DNA of 64,000 nt, from NCBI GenBank assembly GCA_018242765.1, contig JAFEBH010000002.1:372001-436000 (forward strand), written 5' to 3'. Under the pieces are notes generated by a model. It searched no databases and was not told the DNA's origin. It was given only the letters and a program-made list of their open reading frames with translations. The DNA is from Nitrospira sp. Lineage in GTDB: Bacteria; Nitrospirota; Nitrospiria; Nitrospirales; Nitrospiraceae. Positions 43,671-52,730 of the stretch are shown in pieces (the stretch's first letter is position 1; each line of letters opens with the position of its first letter). The position numbers and the translations under genes were made by a program.

Positions 43671-44225
43671 ATGGAGCTGGAAATTCATAGCCGCAATGTC
43701 GCCATGACCCCTCGCTGGAAGACCGAGATTGAATCCCGCATGAAAGACCTCCGGCACGGGCATGATGATGTGATTCATAGTCGAGTCACCTTGATCAAGA
43801 ATCGGCACCACAAGAAACTTGTGAACGTGGCGGAAGCGCTCATTGTAGTCACGCTGTCCGGGCGTCATACCCTGACGGCTCGCAAGGAAGACAAGACCTT
43901 CGAGGAAGCCATCAGGTCCGCATTTCATGCCATTGATATCGAACTCTGCAAATATCGGGGGAAACGTGCTCAGACCGAGGTACGCCTGCCTCCCATGCCG
44001 CCCCATCAGGGTGTCGTATCGAAGCTGTTCCCGAATGAGCGCTACGGCTTTATCCTCAGGGAGGGAGGCGGCGAGGTCTATTTCCACGCGAATGCCCTGC
44101 AAGGACTCACCTTTGAGCAACTGGAAGACGGGACCGACGTTGTATTCGGTCTCGAGGAGGGCGACAAAGGCCCGCACGCAACGGTTGTCGCGATCCCGCA
44201 ACCGGTAGCGGTAAAGGTGTCCTAG
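43671..44225 (+). CDS. Ribosome hibernation factor (HPF/RaiA) fused to a cold-shock domain
   Basis: 184 aa from ATG 43671 with GTGGAGG upstream; a longer frame to 43590 has no ribosome-binding site. Residues 1-105 are a RaiA/HPF domain (MELEIHSRNVAMTP, KTFEEAIRSAFHAIDIEL). Residues about 115-175 are a cold-shock domain (HQGVVSKLFPNERYGFILREGGGEVYFHANAL) with the RNA-binding aromatic residues. It probably binds the ribosomal A/P site when growth slows, with a second RNA contact. One base separates its stop from the start of the LonB-type protease. Confidence 0.9.
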   Translation: MELEIHSRNVAMTPRWKTEIESRMKDLRHGHDDVIHSRVTLIKNRHHKKLVNVAEALIVVTLSGRHTLTARKEDKTFEEAIRSAFHAIDIELCKYRGKRAQTEVRLPPMPPHQGVVSKLFPNERYGFILREGGGEVYFHANALQGLTFEQLEDGTDVVFGLEEGDKGPHATVVAIPQPVAVKVS

Positions 44226-44226
44226 G

Positions 44227-46650
44227 ATGAACATCGAGAAATTTAAGATCCCCGTCTCAATGTTGGCTCCAACGATCGATCCCGGTCGGCTCGGTTTCGA
44301 GGATACGGGCGAACTCGAGCCTCTTACTGAGATCATTGGACAAGAGCGGGCCGTGGAGGCGTTGGAATTCGGGCTCAATATGAAGAGTCCTGGATTCAAT
44401 CTCTACGTCTCCGGCCCTGTCGGTACAGGAAAGGCGACGGTCATTCGACAGATGGTCAAGCGTATGGCGCAAGCAGCCCCCGCTCCGTCCGACTGGTGTT
44501 ACGTGAATAATTTCCAAGACTCCTCTCGACCAACCTGTCTCGCGCTGCCTGCCGGACAGGGCGCATCGTTCAAGCGAGAAATGTCCGGATTTATCGAGGG
44601 ACTGCGACGCGACATCCCCTTGGCATTCGAGAGCAAGAAATATCTCGATGCCAAGGCCAAACTGCATGACGACATCGATGCCAAGAAAAAGGCGCTCTTT
44701 CATGAATTAACAGAACACAGCCGGACACAGGGATTCGGCTTTGAGGAAACCTCGGTCGGTTTCGGGATTGCACCGCTCAAAGAAGGCCGTCCCATGAGGG
44801 AGGCCGACATGGAGGCGATGACCGAGGAAGAACAGCGGGATCTGAACGAACGACGCAAGATCTTGGAAGGGGAAATCCGAGAATTCCATATCCGCATCCA
44901 CGGTCTTGAGAAGGAAGCCGAGCATCAACAACGCCATCTGGACCGCCAACTGGCCACCAATGTCTTGGAAGGTCGTTACGAAACCATGCGCCGGACGTAT
45001 CAAGATATGGCGGCCATCACCACATTTTTGGAACATGTTCGAGACGACATTGTGCATCACTACAAAGATTTTCTGCCGCGGGAAGGTCCTGCCATCGCCA
45101 TACCCGGTTTGGAATTCAAGCGACCCGACATGTCGCGCTTCCTGGTTAATCTGATCGTGCAACATGACCCGTCGGAAGGGGCTCCTGTCATCGATGAGAC
45201 CCACCCGACCTATACCAATCTCATCGGCAAGATTGAACGACGGGCACACATGGGCGTCATGTATACCGACTTCACGGAAATCCGTGCAGGAGCTGTGCTG
45301 CAAGCCAACGGCGGCTACCTGATCGTGAATGCCTTGGACATGCTGCGCCAGCCGTTTTCGTGGGATGCGCTCAAGCGGGGGATCAAGACCGGCGAGGTGA
45401 AGATCGAGGATCCGGGTGAATTCTACGGATTCTCCACGGCAGGACTGAGACCGGAACCGATCCCCGTGACGGTGAAGGTCATCATGGTTGGGCCGCCCAT
45501 GCTGTACCACCTCCTGCAAGACTACGAAGAAGACTTCGGGAAGCTGTTCAAGGTGAAAGCGGATTTCGACACCGAAGTCGTTCGCAGTGAACGACAGGAC
45601 CGACAATATGCCCGGTTCATTGCAAGGCTCTGTCGAGAAGAAGGACTGCCTCACTTCAGAGCGGATGCCGTCGCGGAAATCCTCCGGCAGGGACTCCGCT
45701 TCGCGGATCGCCGTGATCGACTGTCACTCCGGCTCAGTCTCATCAGCGACCTCATCCGTGAGGCAGGATATTGGGCAAGAAAAGAAGGCCATTCGTTTGT
45801 GACGCGAGCAGACGTCGATGCCGCCGTCACCCATAAACGTCATCGCTCGAATTTGGCGGAACATTGGATCCAAGATGAGATTAAAGAAGGTACGTTGATG
45901 ATCAATCTCGACGGTGACGTGGTCGGTCAGGTCAACGGTCTGTCGGTCCATGAGCTTGGCGACTACGCGTTCGGCCGTCCCACTCGGATTACTGCTCGCA
46001 CCTATATCGGCACCAAAGGCGTGATCGATATCCAGCGGGAAGCGGAACTGGCCGGGATGATCCACAGCAAGGGGGTCCTGACCCTGGCCGGATATCTCGC
46101 CGGCAAATTCTCCGGGTCCCATCCCTTTGCCATGAGCGCTTCTTTGACGTTTGAACAGACCTATTCTGAAGTAGAAGGTGACAGCGCCGCCGTGGCGGAG
46201 CTCATCGCCATTCTTTCCAGCCTCGCTGATCTGCCGATCCATCAGTGGCTGGCCGTCACCGGCTCCGTCAATCAATTGGGGGAAATCCAGCCGATCGGAG
46301 GCGTGAACGAAAAAATCGAAGGGTTCTTCGAATCCTGTTCACGCAAGGGATTGAGCGGCACCCAAGGCGTCATCATCCCCGCTCGCAACACCAAGCATCT
46401 AGCCCTTCGCCGCGATGTGGTGGAAGCCGTCGAATCCGGTCATTTTGCCGTGTATGCCGTGAACACGATTGAAGAGGCGTTGGAGTTACTCACCGGCATC
46501 GCTGCCGGTGAACGGGGGCTCGATGGGGCCTACCCGTCCGACAGTGTGTTCGGTCGAGCCGCGCTGCGATTAGCAGAGATGGCACAGGCTGTGGCGGAAT
46601 GGGGTGAAGGGGAAGAAAAGCCGGGGGGGCATATCATCACAGAGCCGTAG
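44227..46650 (+). CDS. LonB-type ATP-dependent protease
   Basis: An 807-aa Lon-related protease of the AAA_32 type. The Walker A GPVGTGKAT is near residue 63. A helical insert (about 130-280) rich in Glu/Arg is followed by the rest of the AAA module (NGGYLIVNALDMLRQPFSW), and the C-terminal protease has catalytic Ser in EGDSAAVAEL (about 652) and Lys in VNEKIEGFF (about 695). The first base of the ATG follows the hibernation factor stop by 1 nt, so the two are co-translated. It likely degrades stress-damaged or regulatory proteins. Confidence 0.93.
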   Translation: MNIEKFKIPVSMLAPTIDPGRLGFEDTGELEPLTEIIGQERAVEALEFGLNMKSPGFNLYVSGPVGTGKATVIRQMVKRMAQAAPAPSDWCYVNNFQDSSRPTCLALPAGQGASFKREMSGFIEGLRRDIPLAFESKKYLDAKAKLHDDIDAKKKALFHELTEHSRTQGFGFEETSVGFGIAPLKEGRPMREADMEAMTEEEQRDLNERRKILEGEIREFHIRIHGLEKEAEHQQRHLDRQLATNVLEGRYETMRRTYQDMAAITTFLEHVRDDIVHHYKDFLPREGPAIAIPGLEFKRPDMSRFLVNLIVQHDPSEGAPVIDETHPTYTNLIGKIERRAHMGVMYTDFTEIRAGAVLQANGGYLIVNALDMLRQPFSWDALKRGIKTGEVKIEDPGEFYGFSTAGLRPEPIPVTVKVIMVGPPMLYHLLQDYEEDFGKLFKVKADFDTEVVRSERQDRQYARFIARLCREEGLPHFRADAVAEILRQGLRFADRRDRLSLRLSLISDLIREAGYWARKEGHSFVTRADVDAAVTHKRHRSNLAEHWIQDEIKEGTLMINLDGDVVGQVNGLSVHELGDYAFGRPTRITARTYIGTKGVIDIQREAELAGMIHSKGVLTLAGYLAGKFSGSHPFAMSASLTFEQTYSEVEGDSAAVAELIAILSSLADLPIHQWLAVTGSVNQLGEIQPIGGVNEKIEGFFESCSRKGLSGTQGVIIPARNTKHLALRRDVVEAVESGHFAVYAVNTIEEALELLTGIAAGERGLDGAYPSDSVFGRAALRLAEMAQAVAEWGEGEEKPGGHIITEP

Positions 46651-46653
46651 TCG

Positions 46654-47898
46654 CTATTTGCGTGTCAGTCGATATTTTTCAATCGCCAGCTGAGCAATCC
46701 GCCTCCCCATGTCGGTTCCGACCTTGCCGGAATTCCGATAATGAACGCCGTCATAGAGACGGGCATTCGGGACTTCCTGCATGAACTCATCGATAGTTGT
46801 CCAGCTACGCGAGACTCCACCCGCCGCGTTGCTCGTGGTGGTCAACACAGGGGTTGGCTCATTCCCTATCTCCGCTTTTAATATCGTACCCACCGCTCCG
46901 GCTGTGATGCAGTGTGCGCAGGGATATTCCGGATGCATGGGAGTCTCAATGAGCGGCTCCCAAGATTCGTCTCGTTCGGTTGCCTCGTTTCGATCGATAT
47001 CGCCGTTACGGATTGCCGTGACCGGACGCCAGAACCCATAGTGATATTTTGCGTCGAACACCGCGATCAACCCGTCATCCGCAGCCTGAGTGACCGCGGC
47101 AAATAAGCGCGCGTTCCGTGTAATGTCTCGTCCCGGAGCCTTTGCGACCGATCGCACGATGCCATCATAAATTGGCGGCATGACTTCTTCCCAGAAATGT
47201 GCAATGTTGGTCTGTTCAACAGTTCGCTGTCGGCTGTGCTTTCCACCCAGGGCTTTCACCTCGTTATAGTCACGCGCCCAGACTTCGCTCTCCAAGTCAG
47301 GAGGTGGCCCAGGACGAAATTGCATCGGGTTCGTCATCAACCAGGGCTTCCGATATCTCCACTGAGGAAGTTCCGGTATGACGGTAGGCACATAGGTTCC
47401 CGCGCTCGTATGTGGACGATAGGACTCCCCTGCTGCAGCTCCGTCATTCGCACGTCGCGCGAGAATGGCCGCAACCGCCTTTTCAGCGACAGCGATGCCG
47501 TTGGACTTGGCTGGTCCATCGATGATTGCAGTCAGGGCGGTCTTATAGGCATGATCGACGATTGCTTGTTGAGACGGAACAAGCTTTGCCAACATGGTAC
47601 GATTCGCCGCCGCAACCGCCGCCTCCACGGAGGCCCCAGGAGCCGCCTCTAGTTTCACATCGCTGACGGGATACTGTTGTGTGATGGCATTCACGGCTTC
47701 GTACACTGCTGCGTGAACCATGGCCAGCGCTCGCGCGGCCGGCAATGGTCCCAATCCTGCCTTCACCACGATCTCTCCAGCCTTCTCGTTCCATTCGGTG
47801 ACGGCATCCGCTCTCGCATCCGACAGTCCCGATGCGGTGAGAAGTAGTACGATGAGGCTGATGCGCAACATCTGTGGATAAGCGATCATCATATGCAT
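46654..47898 (-). CDS. Exported vanadium haloperoxidase / PAP2-family protein
   Basis: 414 aa from ATG 47898, which has GAGGGAAG upstream (an ATG near 47937 lacks a site). Signal peptide to about residue 30 (SGLSDARAD). Active-site pattern of the vanadium chloroperoxidase/acid phosphatase family: Lys and Arg-Pro in FDAKYHYGFWRPVTAIR, a glycine-poor middle motif PMHPEYPCAHC where PSGH is usual, and the final His in RLYDGVHYRNSGKVG. Substitution in the middle motif may change specificity. Converges with the Lon gene, 3 bp apart. Confidence 0.85.
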   Translation of the reverse strand: MHMMIAYPQMLRISLIVLLLTASGLSDARADAVTEWNEKAGEIVVKAGLGPLPAARALAMVHAAVYEAVNAITQQYPVSDVKLEAAPGASVEAAVAAANRTMLAKLVPSQQAIVDHAYKTALTAIIDGPAKSNGIAVAEKAVAAILARRANDGAAAGESYRPHTSAGTYVPTVIPELPQWRYRKPWLMTNPMQFRPGPPPDLESEVWARDYNEVKALGGKHSRQRTVEQTNIAHFWEEVMPPIYDGIVRSVAKAPGRDITRNARLFAAVTQAADDGLIAVFDAKYHYGFWRPVTAIRNGDIDRNEATERDESWEPLIETPMHPEYPCAHCITAGAVGTILKAEIGNEPTPVLTTTSNAAGGVSRSWTTIDEFMQEVPNARLYDGVHYRNSGKVGTDMGRRIAQLAIEKYRLTRK

Positions 47899-48319
47899 AG
47901 TTCTTCCCTCTTGAATGATGACGTGTTTCTTCATCAAGTTTTGCTGATCACGCCGTATCGAAGCAATCGAGCAACTATCGTGCTTAGGCTATCGAATTTA
48001 TCCGGCTGCCGATTCAATACGTCCGCCGTTCTTGGTAATGCCCAGGGCCACTGAATGAAGACGTGGGGAGAATATCCTCAAAGCCGTCTACCTAACTAGA
48101 CAATTAGGACGAGCGACAAACGACTCACAGCGGTGGAACAGCAGCCAGGCCATTGCAGCACTTGCTCATACAGCACAGTCGTTGCATCTCACACTTTGTA
48201 CATTGGCTTGAAGTTGCCTTGAACACGTGGAACTCCTCACCGGCATCGTAGCCCACAAACAAGGATTTGATGGAAGCCACCCCGTCTGAACCCCTCTCTA
48301 CCGTTGCAGTACGTAACGA
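47899..48319. other. Gene-free stretch with GACGAACGAC-like words
   Basis: About 420 bp with no credible ORF. It contains GGACGAGCGACAAACGACTC, similar in composition to the microrepeat at 41511-41535. It should hold the haloperoxidase promoter, not resolved. Confidence 0.35.
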
Positions 48320-48496
48320 CTAGCAGGCTGTGGGAAAACTCATTGTGACCTCTGTCGCCGTCACGGGTATTGAGGTGTGAGACGACGTTGAAGAGCCCTG
48401 CAGGATGCGCAAAGAGGCGAATCGTACTCCGAGCCGTACGGTGAACCTCTGATCGATGCGAGAACGCCGCTGGTGGTCTTTTTCCGAATCCTGCTA
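48320..48496 (-). repeat. MITE-like dispersed repeat, copy 2
   Basis: Read on the minus strand: starts CTAGCAGGATTCGGAAAAAG, carries the core GGCGTTCTCGCATCG near its start, and ends AAAACTC/GTTTTCCCACAGCCTGC then TAG. The 8-bp outer ends CTAGCAGG and CCTGCTAG are exact inverses. The only copy here that is not next to a stop codon. Confidence 0.75.
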
Positions 48497-48614
48497 GAAA
48501 CAATTGCAAGGATTGTCGCGAATGGGTGTTAAAGAAGAAGAGAGCCTGAACGGGCATAGCATGACAGCGCCATGCGAGTCCTTGTATCGACCTATCATTC
48601 ACTTGCATCAACCT

Positions 48615-48648
48615 GGTCTGAGACGGGATAAGACACCCGTCTCAGACC
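48615..48648 (+). terminator. Strong 13-bp hairpin followed by a C/T-rich tail
   Basis: GGTCTGAGACGGG (48615-48627) pairs perfectly with CCCGTCTCAGACC (48636-48648), loop ATAAGACA, followed by CTTTCCTCTCCC. Terminator-like, though the U-run is broken. Its outer GGTCTGAG/CTCAGACC arm recurs at 49607. Confidence 0.5.
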
Positions 48649-48835
48649 CTTTCCTCTCCCTAGGCATTACTCGCGGAGGTGACGCTGCCCGATCCACGAT
48701 CAGCAATCCACCGTGTGAGGACATGGAAGGAGGTACCATAGTCCAATTCATGGCCACGTCAGCTCCGCAGCACGAGGAGAGGCACGTTTGTTTTCGTCAG
48801 CGGCTCATCGATGCATACATTCCATAGGGAACGTC

Positions 48836-48863
48836 GGGGCAGACAACCGGAGTTGCCTGCCCC
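48836..48863. terminator. Hairpin downstream of a minus-strand small ORF
   Basis: GGGGCAG, one base, CAAC, loop CGGA, GTTG, one base, CTGCCCC. The stem has a single mismatch. On the minus strand it lies about 30 bp after the 25-aa ORF stop, in terminator position but without a T-run. Confidence 0.4.
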
Positions 48864-48891
48864 GGTTCGATGAGAACTCGTTACATCTTCA

Positions 48892-48969
48892 CTACTCCGC
48901 ACCAAACGCTTTGTACATGACTCCAAACAAGGCGCTTAACGCGAGCATGGATAGAATGATGATGGTCAT
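48892..48969 (-). CDS. Possible 25-aa membrane peptide
   Basis: MTIIILSMLALSALFGVMYK plus AFGAE: one hydrophobic helix with a short polar end. An AAAGGTAGG-like ribosome-binding stretch lies upstream and a hairpin downstream. No family is recognised. Could be chance, but start, site and terminator-like hairpin are coherent. Confidence 0.35.
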   Translation of the reverse strand: MTIIILSMLALSALFGVMYKAFGAE

Positions 48970-49128
48970 AACAGTATACCTACCTTTCTTTTTCCTTGAA
49001 CGAATCGCTCCGCGCACCATGTTGCCAAGGCACGAAGATATGATCAGAGATGACGGAGAACTTCCTAAAAGTCTTTCTTCTCCCACCTGCTTGTGAAGCC
49101 GCTCAGACGTCACGGTCATGACAGGTTC

Positions 49129-49344
49129 TCAACTCGGTAACAACACAGGAGACCCCGATCTTGTTCTGTTTTTCGCGCTCAAGGCTGCTATATCGAATGT
49201 GAGACGGGTAACTCTCCGCCCCTGATTTTCGTCAGTGTTATTGGTTGTCCTTCTCGTCATATTTGTACCCGCTATGACTGCTTGGCCTAGTCCCATCAGG
49301 ACATACGGAAAGCAGACCATCGAAAGATCCAGCATGTTGTGCAC
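49129..49344 (-). CDS. Possible 71-aa small protein
   Basis: From a GTG at 49344 preceded by a perfect AAAGGAGG eight to nine bases upstream. It opens with a short hydrophobic stretch (LSMVCFPYVLMGLGQAVIAG), then a polar, basic tail (NMTRRTTNNTDENQGRR). The Shine-Dalgarno is the main evidence; no family recognised. The longer ORF upstream of the GTG is ignored. Confidence 0.35.
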   Translation of the reverse strand: MHNMLDLSMVCFPYVLMGLGQAVIAGTNMTRRTTNNTDENQGRRVTRLTFDIAALSAKNRTRSGSPVLLPS

Positions 49345-49606
49345 GTGTAAAACCCTCCTTTGTTTGTTCGTATGGCATAACCAAATATAACTCCCCTTGA
49401 TGAAGTGACCGTGAATGCCGCGTGAAAATCTCTTCATCTCCACGTCGAGATACACGAATGCCTAGCCTTGCAGATTCAAGGATCGCAATCACACGCAATA
49501 CCGTATAAGACAATATGGTGAGTAGTTCTGAGGTCAGAAGTGGGAATGAGGTGCGACTCTAAGAAATGTCTGTTTGTGCAACATTGGATTGGCGATACCC
49601 GATCCA

Positions 49607-49640
49607 GGTCTGAGGACGAGCAGAGTGCCTTCCTCAGACC
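49607..49640 (+). terminator. Hairpin related to the one at 48615
   Basis: GGTCTGAGGA (49607-49616) pairs with TCCTCAGACC (49631-49640), followed by GCTTTCC. Same outer arm and same CTTTCC tail as the hairpin 1 kb upstream. Confidence 0.45.
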
Positions 49641-49909
49641 GCTTTCCAAATCCAGACGTTGCAACTCATCGGCTCGCTACCGGCATACGTGGATCTGCCC
49701 GCTCCGATCCGCGCGAGCCCATCCACTTCAATCTTCACCTGACATGCTCAGCATGGCCGGAGCTTGATCACACCAACGTACTGTGAATCTCTTGTGTGTA
49801 CGACAATGCGAATAGAGTAGCCATCCGAAGAGTTGGCGTACTTCCTTTACAGACCCAAAACGGCTGGTCTCCTGAACGTCGACCGTATACTGAGTGGTTG
49901 GTTCGCTGC
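49641..49909. other. Gene-free stretch
   Basis: No credible gene on either strand between the hairpin and the small lipoprotein gene. Confidence 0.35.
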
Positions 49910-50329
49910 TCAATGGTGCGTGAACTGATCACGCTTACAACTTTCTTCCGCCAATAGTCGCTGACCTACCGTCGCGTCGGCGGGGATGCGTGCCATGCAG
50001 GCATCAAGCGAATCACCCTGCGTACCGGCAGATGCACGGTTGGCACTCTTCGCGACGGCGATCCCGACCACACCTTGGTGAAGCTTTTCATTATCTTGAC
50101 AACTTTGTTCGGCAACCATCCTCGCCCCTTCACTGGAATCGCTCGCAATTCGTGCCAGACACAATTTCAAGAACTCCGAAGGCCCAACAGGCGCCGCCTC
50201 CAGAGGAGCTGACGATATCAAAGCCCTCGTTGCTGTTGGTTCCACGACAGCCTGTTCCGACACACAACCTCCCATGATCAACAGGAAAACCATCCCACGA
50301 AGCAAATTGTCAGCCGGCATCTTCTTCAT
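49910..50329 (-). CDS. Small lipoprotein with a duplicated Cys motif
   Basis: 139 aa from ATG 50329 (GGAGG ten bases upstream). Signal peptide with lipobox LIMGGC. The mature part holds two copies of a roughly 30-residue unit, LCLARIASDSSEGARMVAEQ then SC, and ACMARIPADATVGQRLLAEE then SC, each with Cys at both ends that could form a disulfide. No known family. Stands alone, transcribed away from the pentaheme cytochrome gene. Confidence 0.68.
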   Translation of the reverse strand: MKKMPADNLLRGMVFLLIMGGCVSEQAVVEPTATRALISSAPLEAAPVGPSEFLKLCLARIASDSSEGARMVAEQSCQDNEKLHQGVVGIAVAKSANRASAGTQGDSLDACMARIPADATVGQRLLAEESCKRDQFTHH

Positions 50330-50497
50330 AATTAGCATTCCTCCATACATGAGCTGATGCTGTCGACCAGCCCTGTATAGCGAAGTCTCTTGCTTAGAGC
50401 AAGCGATATTCTGGCCCTATGGCGACACCTGTTGTCCTGGCTTCTGTGTGGGCCGGCTTCCGTGAGCCCGCTAAACAAACCTGAGAGAAGGTGCGAG

Positions 50498-50527
50498 TTG
50501 AGAGAGTCGGAAGTCGTCCAGTATGAT
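50498..50527 (+). promoter_or_regulatory. Candidate sigma-70 promoter for the pentaheme cytochrome
   Basis: TTGAGA (5 of 6), 18-bp spacer, TATGAT (5 of 6), ending about 90 bp before the ATG at 50620. Confidence 0.4.
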
Positions 50528-50619
50528 GAGTGACAGCTCTCCCGCAACACGTTTGTCGGAGCAATAGCGGCACATCACTTGAGACAATCAACACGAGAGC
50601 GGGTAGAACGGAGCACTCA

Positions 50620-51885
50620 ATGCGCTGGTTGAAGAGAAGCCTGATCGGACTCGTCGTCCTTGGTGGCCTGACCTACCTGTACTATACCGAAGTGAAGCCA
50701 GTCGTCATCTTCGGCTTGCGGGAAGATTATGCCCATGCCATCCCTCATCAAAAGGTTCCTGAAGGGTTAACGAGCCTGCAAGCGGAGTCTTGCGGAACCT
50801 GCCACACCGAGATCTACAACGAATGGAAGACCAGCATTCATTCCCAGGCTTACAAGGATCCCTTCTTCCAAGCCTACTGGACGAAAGATAAACACATCTG
50901 GGTCTGTCTCAACTGCCACACGCCTCTGGAAAATCAACAACCAATGCTGATTAAAGATATCCCACGCGACCGAGTAGAACGAGCCGTCCAAGAACCGAAC
51001 CCGCACTACGACAAAGAGTATCAACAGGAAGGCGTGACCTGCGCGGCCTGTCATGTACGAGATGGGGTCGCCATGGGACCGTACGAAGACGCCAAGGCTC
51101 CCCATCCGACAAAATATGATCCGATGTTCCGCACCGCACAACTGTGTGAGCGCTGTCATAGCGTCGTGGGAGGACCGGCACAGTTCTACAACGGCGGGCC
51201 TTGCGGCACCTATCCTGAATATGAGGATGGACACTGGAAGAAGGAACGGGGCTTCATTTGCCAAAGCTGCCACATGCCGGAAATTGAACGACCAGTTGCA
51301 ATCGGCGGCCCTGTGCGCCAGGGCCGTCAACACCTCTGGCGGGGCGGACATGATCCCGCCATGGTGAAGCGGGCGATCGACGTAAAGATCGTAGCTGACC
51401 CGACCGAGCCGAAACCGGGTGATAAGGTCCGAGTCACACTGACCCTGGTCAATGCAGGCGCAGGCCACAAACTCCCGACAGGGGACCCTGACCGCCACTT
51501 CACCGTCGAGTTCGCAGTGGAAGATCAGAATGGCAAAGTTCTGGAACAGCAGTCCGATACGATGGGGCGTTGGATCCTGTGGCAACCGGCCATTGTCGAG
51601 TTGCACGACAATCGGCTCATGCCGCTGACCAGCCGGGACTATACGTTTGAGTATCGAGTGCCGAAGGAAAGTGCCGGGCTCAAGTTACTCGCGAAGGTTC
51701 GTTATCACATCCAAACAGACGGGCAGCATCAGATGCTCATCGACAAGTACGGCCTCACAGCGAAGGATCCGTACAATTTTACCGTCTATGAACGAACCGC
51801 ACCGTTAACCGGCAATCTCGCCAAGGCCTTTGCGCAGAGCGTGGCTGAGATACACCTTGCCTGTGCAGCACCAAGTCGCGGCTGA
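50620..51885 (+). CDS. Membrane-anchored pentaheme cytochrome c (c554-like)
   Basis: 421 aa from MRWLKRSLIG. One N-terminal membrane helix (about 8-27) anchors a periplasmic domain with five heme sites: CGTCH (57), CLNCH (97), CAACH (141), CERCH (176) and CQSCH (214). Spacing resembles the cytochrome c554 family. The C-terminal 150 residues are a beta-rich domain without heme (GDKVRVTLTLVNAGAGHKLPTG) with a possible extra His ligand. Likely electron transfer in nitrogen or sulfur oxidation metabolism; donor and acceptor unknown. Confidence 0.92.
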   Translation: MRWLKRSLIGLVVLGGLTYLYYTEVKPVVIFGLREDYAHAIPHQKVPEGLTSLQAESCGTCHTEIYNEWKTSIHSQAYKDPFFQAYWTKDKHIWVCLNCHTPLENQQPMLIKDIPRDRVERAVQEPNPHYDKEYQQEGVTCAACHVRDGVAMGPYEDAKAPHPTKYDPMFRTAQLCERCHSVVGGPAQFYNGGPCGTYPEYEDGHWKKERGFICQSCHMPEIERPVAIGGPVRQGRQHLWRGGHDPAMVKRAIDVKIVADPTEPKPGDKVRVTLTLVNAGAGHKLPTGDPDRHFTVEFAVEDQNGKVLEQQSDTMGRWILWQPAIVELHDNRLMPLTSRDYTFEYRVPKESAGLKLLAKVRYHIQTDGQHQMLIDKYGLTAKDPYNFTVYERTAPLTGNLAKAFAQSVAEIHLACAAPSRG

Positions 51886-51933
51886 TCACACGCTCTCCTC
51901 CAGGAAAGTCGTTATGTGAAGAGAGGACGAATC

Positions 51934-52236
51934 ATGAAACGACGTGATCAATTACCCACAATTATCTTCACTGCTATCAATGTCATGTCTATGACACATG
52001 CCTATGCTGGCCCAGAAATTACCGGCATTCCAAGAGAACCGGTGGACAACGTCAAGATGGAAAAGGCGAGATTATCAGCACAACTCTGCGGCCCAGGATG
52101 GACGTTATCCGACAACCGTGAACACACGCCAGCAAGCTTCTTATGCGTTCCTGTCAAACCAAGAGTACAGTGTCCGCCGAATACGCAGGTGCTTGAAACA
52201 GACCATTCAATAGGCTGTGTCCCAAAACCAAAGTAG
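51934..52236 (+). CDS. Small exported protein
   Basis: 100 aa from ATG 51934 with GAGAGG upstream. Signal-like N-terminus (about 1-24, ending HAYAG). The mature part has four Cys (LCGPGW, SFLCVP, VQCPPN, IGCVPK) suited to two disulfides. No family recognised. Forty-eight bp after the pentaheme cytochrome and possibly co-transcribed. Confidence 0.65.
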   Translation: MKRRDQLPTIIFTAINVMSMTHAYAGPEITGIPREPVDNVKMEKARLSAQLCGPGWTLSDNREHTPASFLCVPVKPRVQCPPNTQVLETDHSIGCVPKPK

Positions 52237-52318
52237 GCACACACCTGACCACGAACCGCTTGTCGTGCCTGCTTGAAATCACACCAGCTAAGAGAAGTGC
52301 AGAAAAAGTATCTGACCA

Positions 52319-52720
52319 TCAACGTCCGATCGAGAAGAATTTCTCGATGCGGGTTTTGATTTGATCCCGTACCGTGCGAAAGACCGTACGCCGTTCTTCA
52401 GGTGGCTCGAGTACGGCAACGGGATCCACAAAGCTCCAATGAACCAGGCGCCCTGTGTGAGACCAACGGGGACAGGACTCCTTGGCTCGATCGCACACGG
52501 TAATCACATAGTCGAATGCCTGATCAGCGAACGTGTTCATGTGCTTTGACTGCTGTGCAGAAATATCGAGGTTCAGCTCCTGCATGGCCATCACCGCGCC
52601 AGGATTGAGACCGACTGGATGCGTCCCGGCGCTATACACGGCATACCGATCTTCTGCCGGATGGCGTAGCAATCCTTCCGCCATCTGGCTACGAGCCGAA
52701 TTCCCTGTACAGAGAAACAA
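52319..52720 (-). CDS. arsC: Arsenate reductase (LMW-phosphatase type)
   Basis: Thioredoxin-coupled arsenate reductase fold. P-loop CTGNSARSQ (C-x5-R), and Cys in ITVCDRAKESCPRW for the intramolecular disulfide relay. The 5' end is odd. In frame, only a TTG (52720) starts near the P-loop, while a natural ATGA overlap with arsM at 52734 is one base out of frame; adding one base there would give a normal start followed by ALFLCTGNSARSQ. So either a TTG start or a one-base deletion. Third gene of arsR-arsM-arsC. Confidence 0.82.
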   Translation of the reverse strand: MFLCTGNSARSQMAEGLLRHPAEDRYAVYSAGTHPVGLNPGAVMAMQELNLDISAQQSKHMNTFADQAFDYVITVCDRAKESCPRWSHTGRLVHWSFVDPVAVLEPPEERRTVFRTVRDQIKTRIEKFFSIGR

Positions 52721-52730
52721 GCTCGCTGTT

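Noticed and set aside
43497..45654. Long antisense ORFs opposite the HPF-CSD and LonB genes
   Set aside because: They mirror strongly conserved coding sequence, lack ribosome-binding sites and match no family.
48504..48827. 107-aa plus-strand ORF
   Set aside because: It runs through the strong hairpin at 48615 and has no ribosome-binding site or family-like composition.
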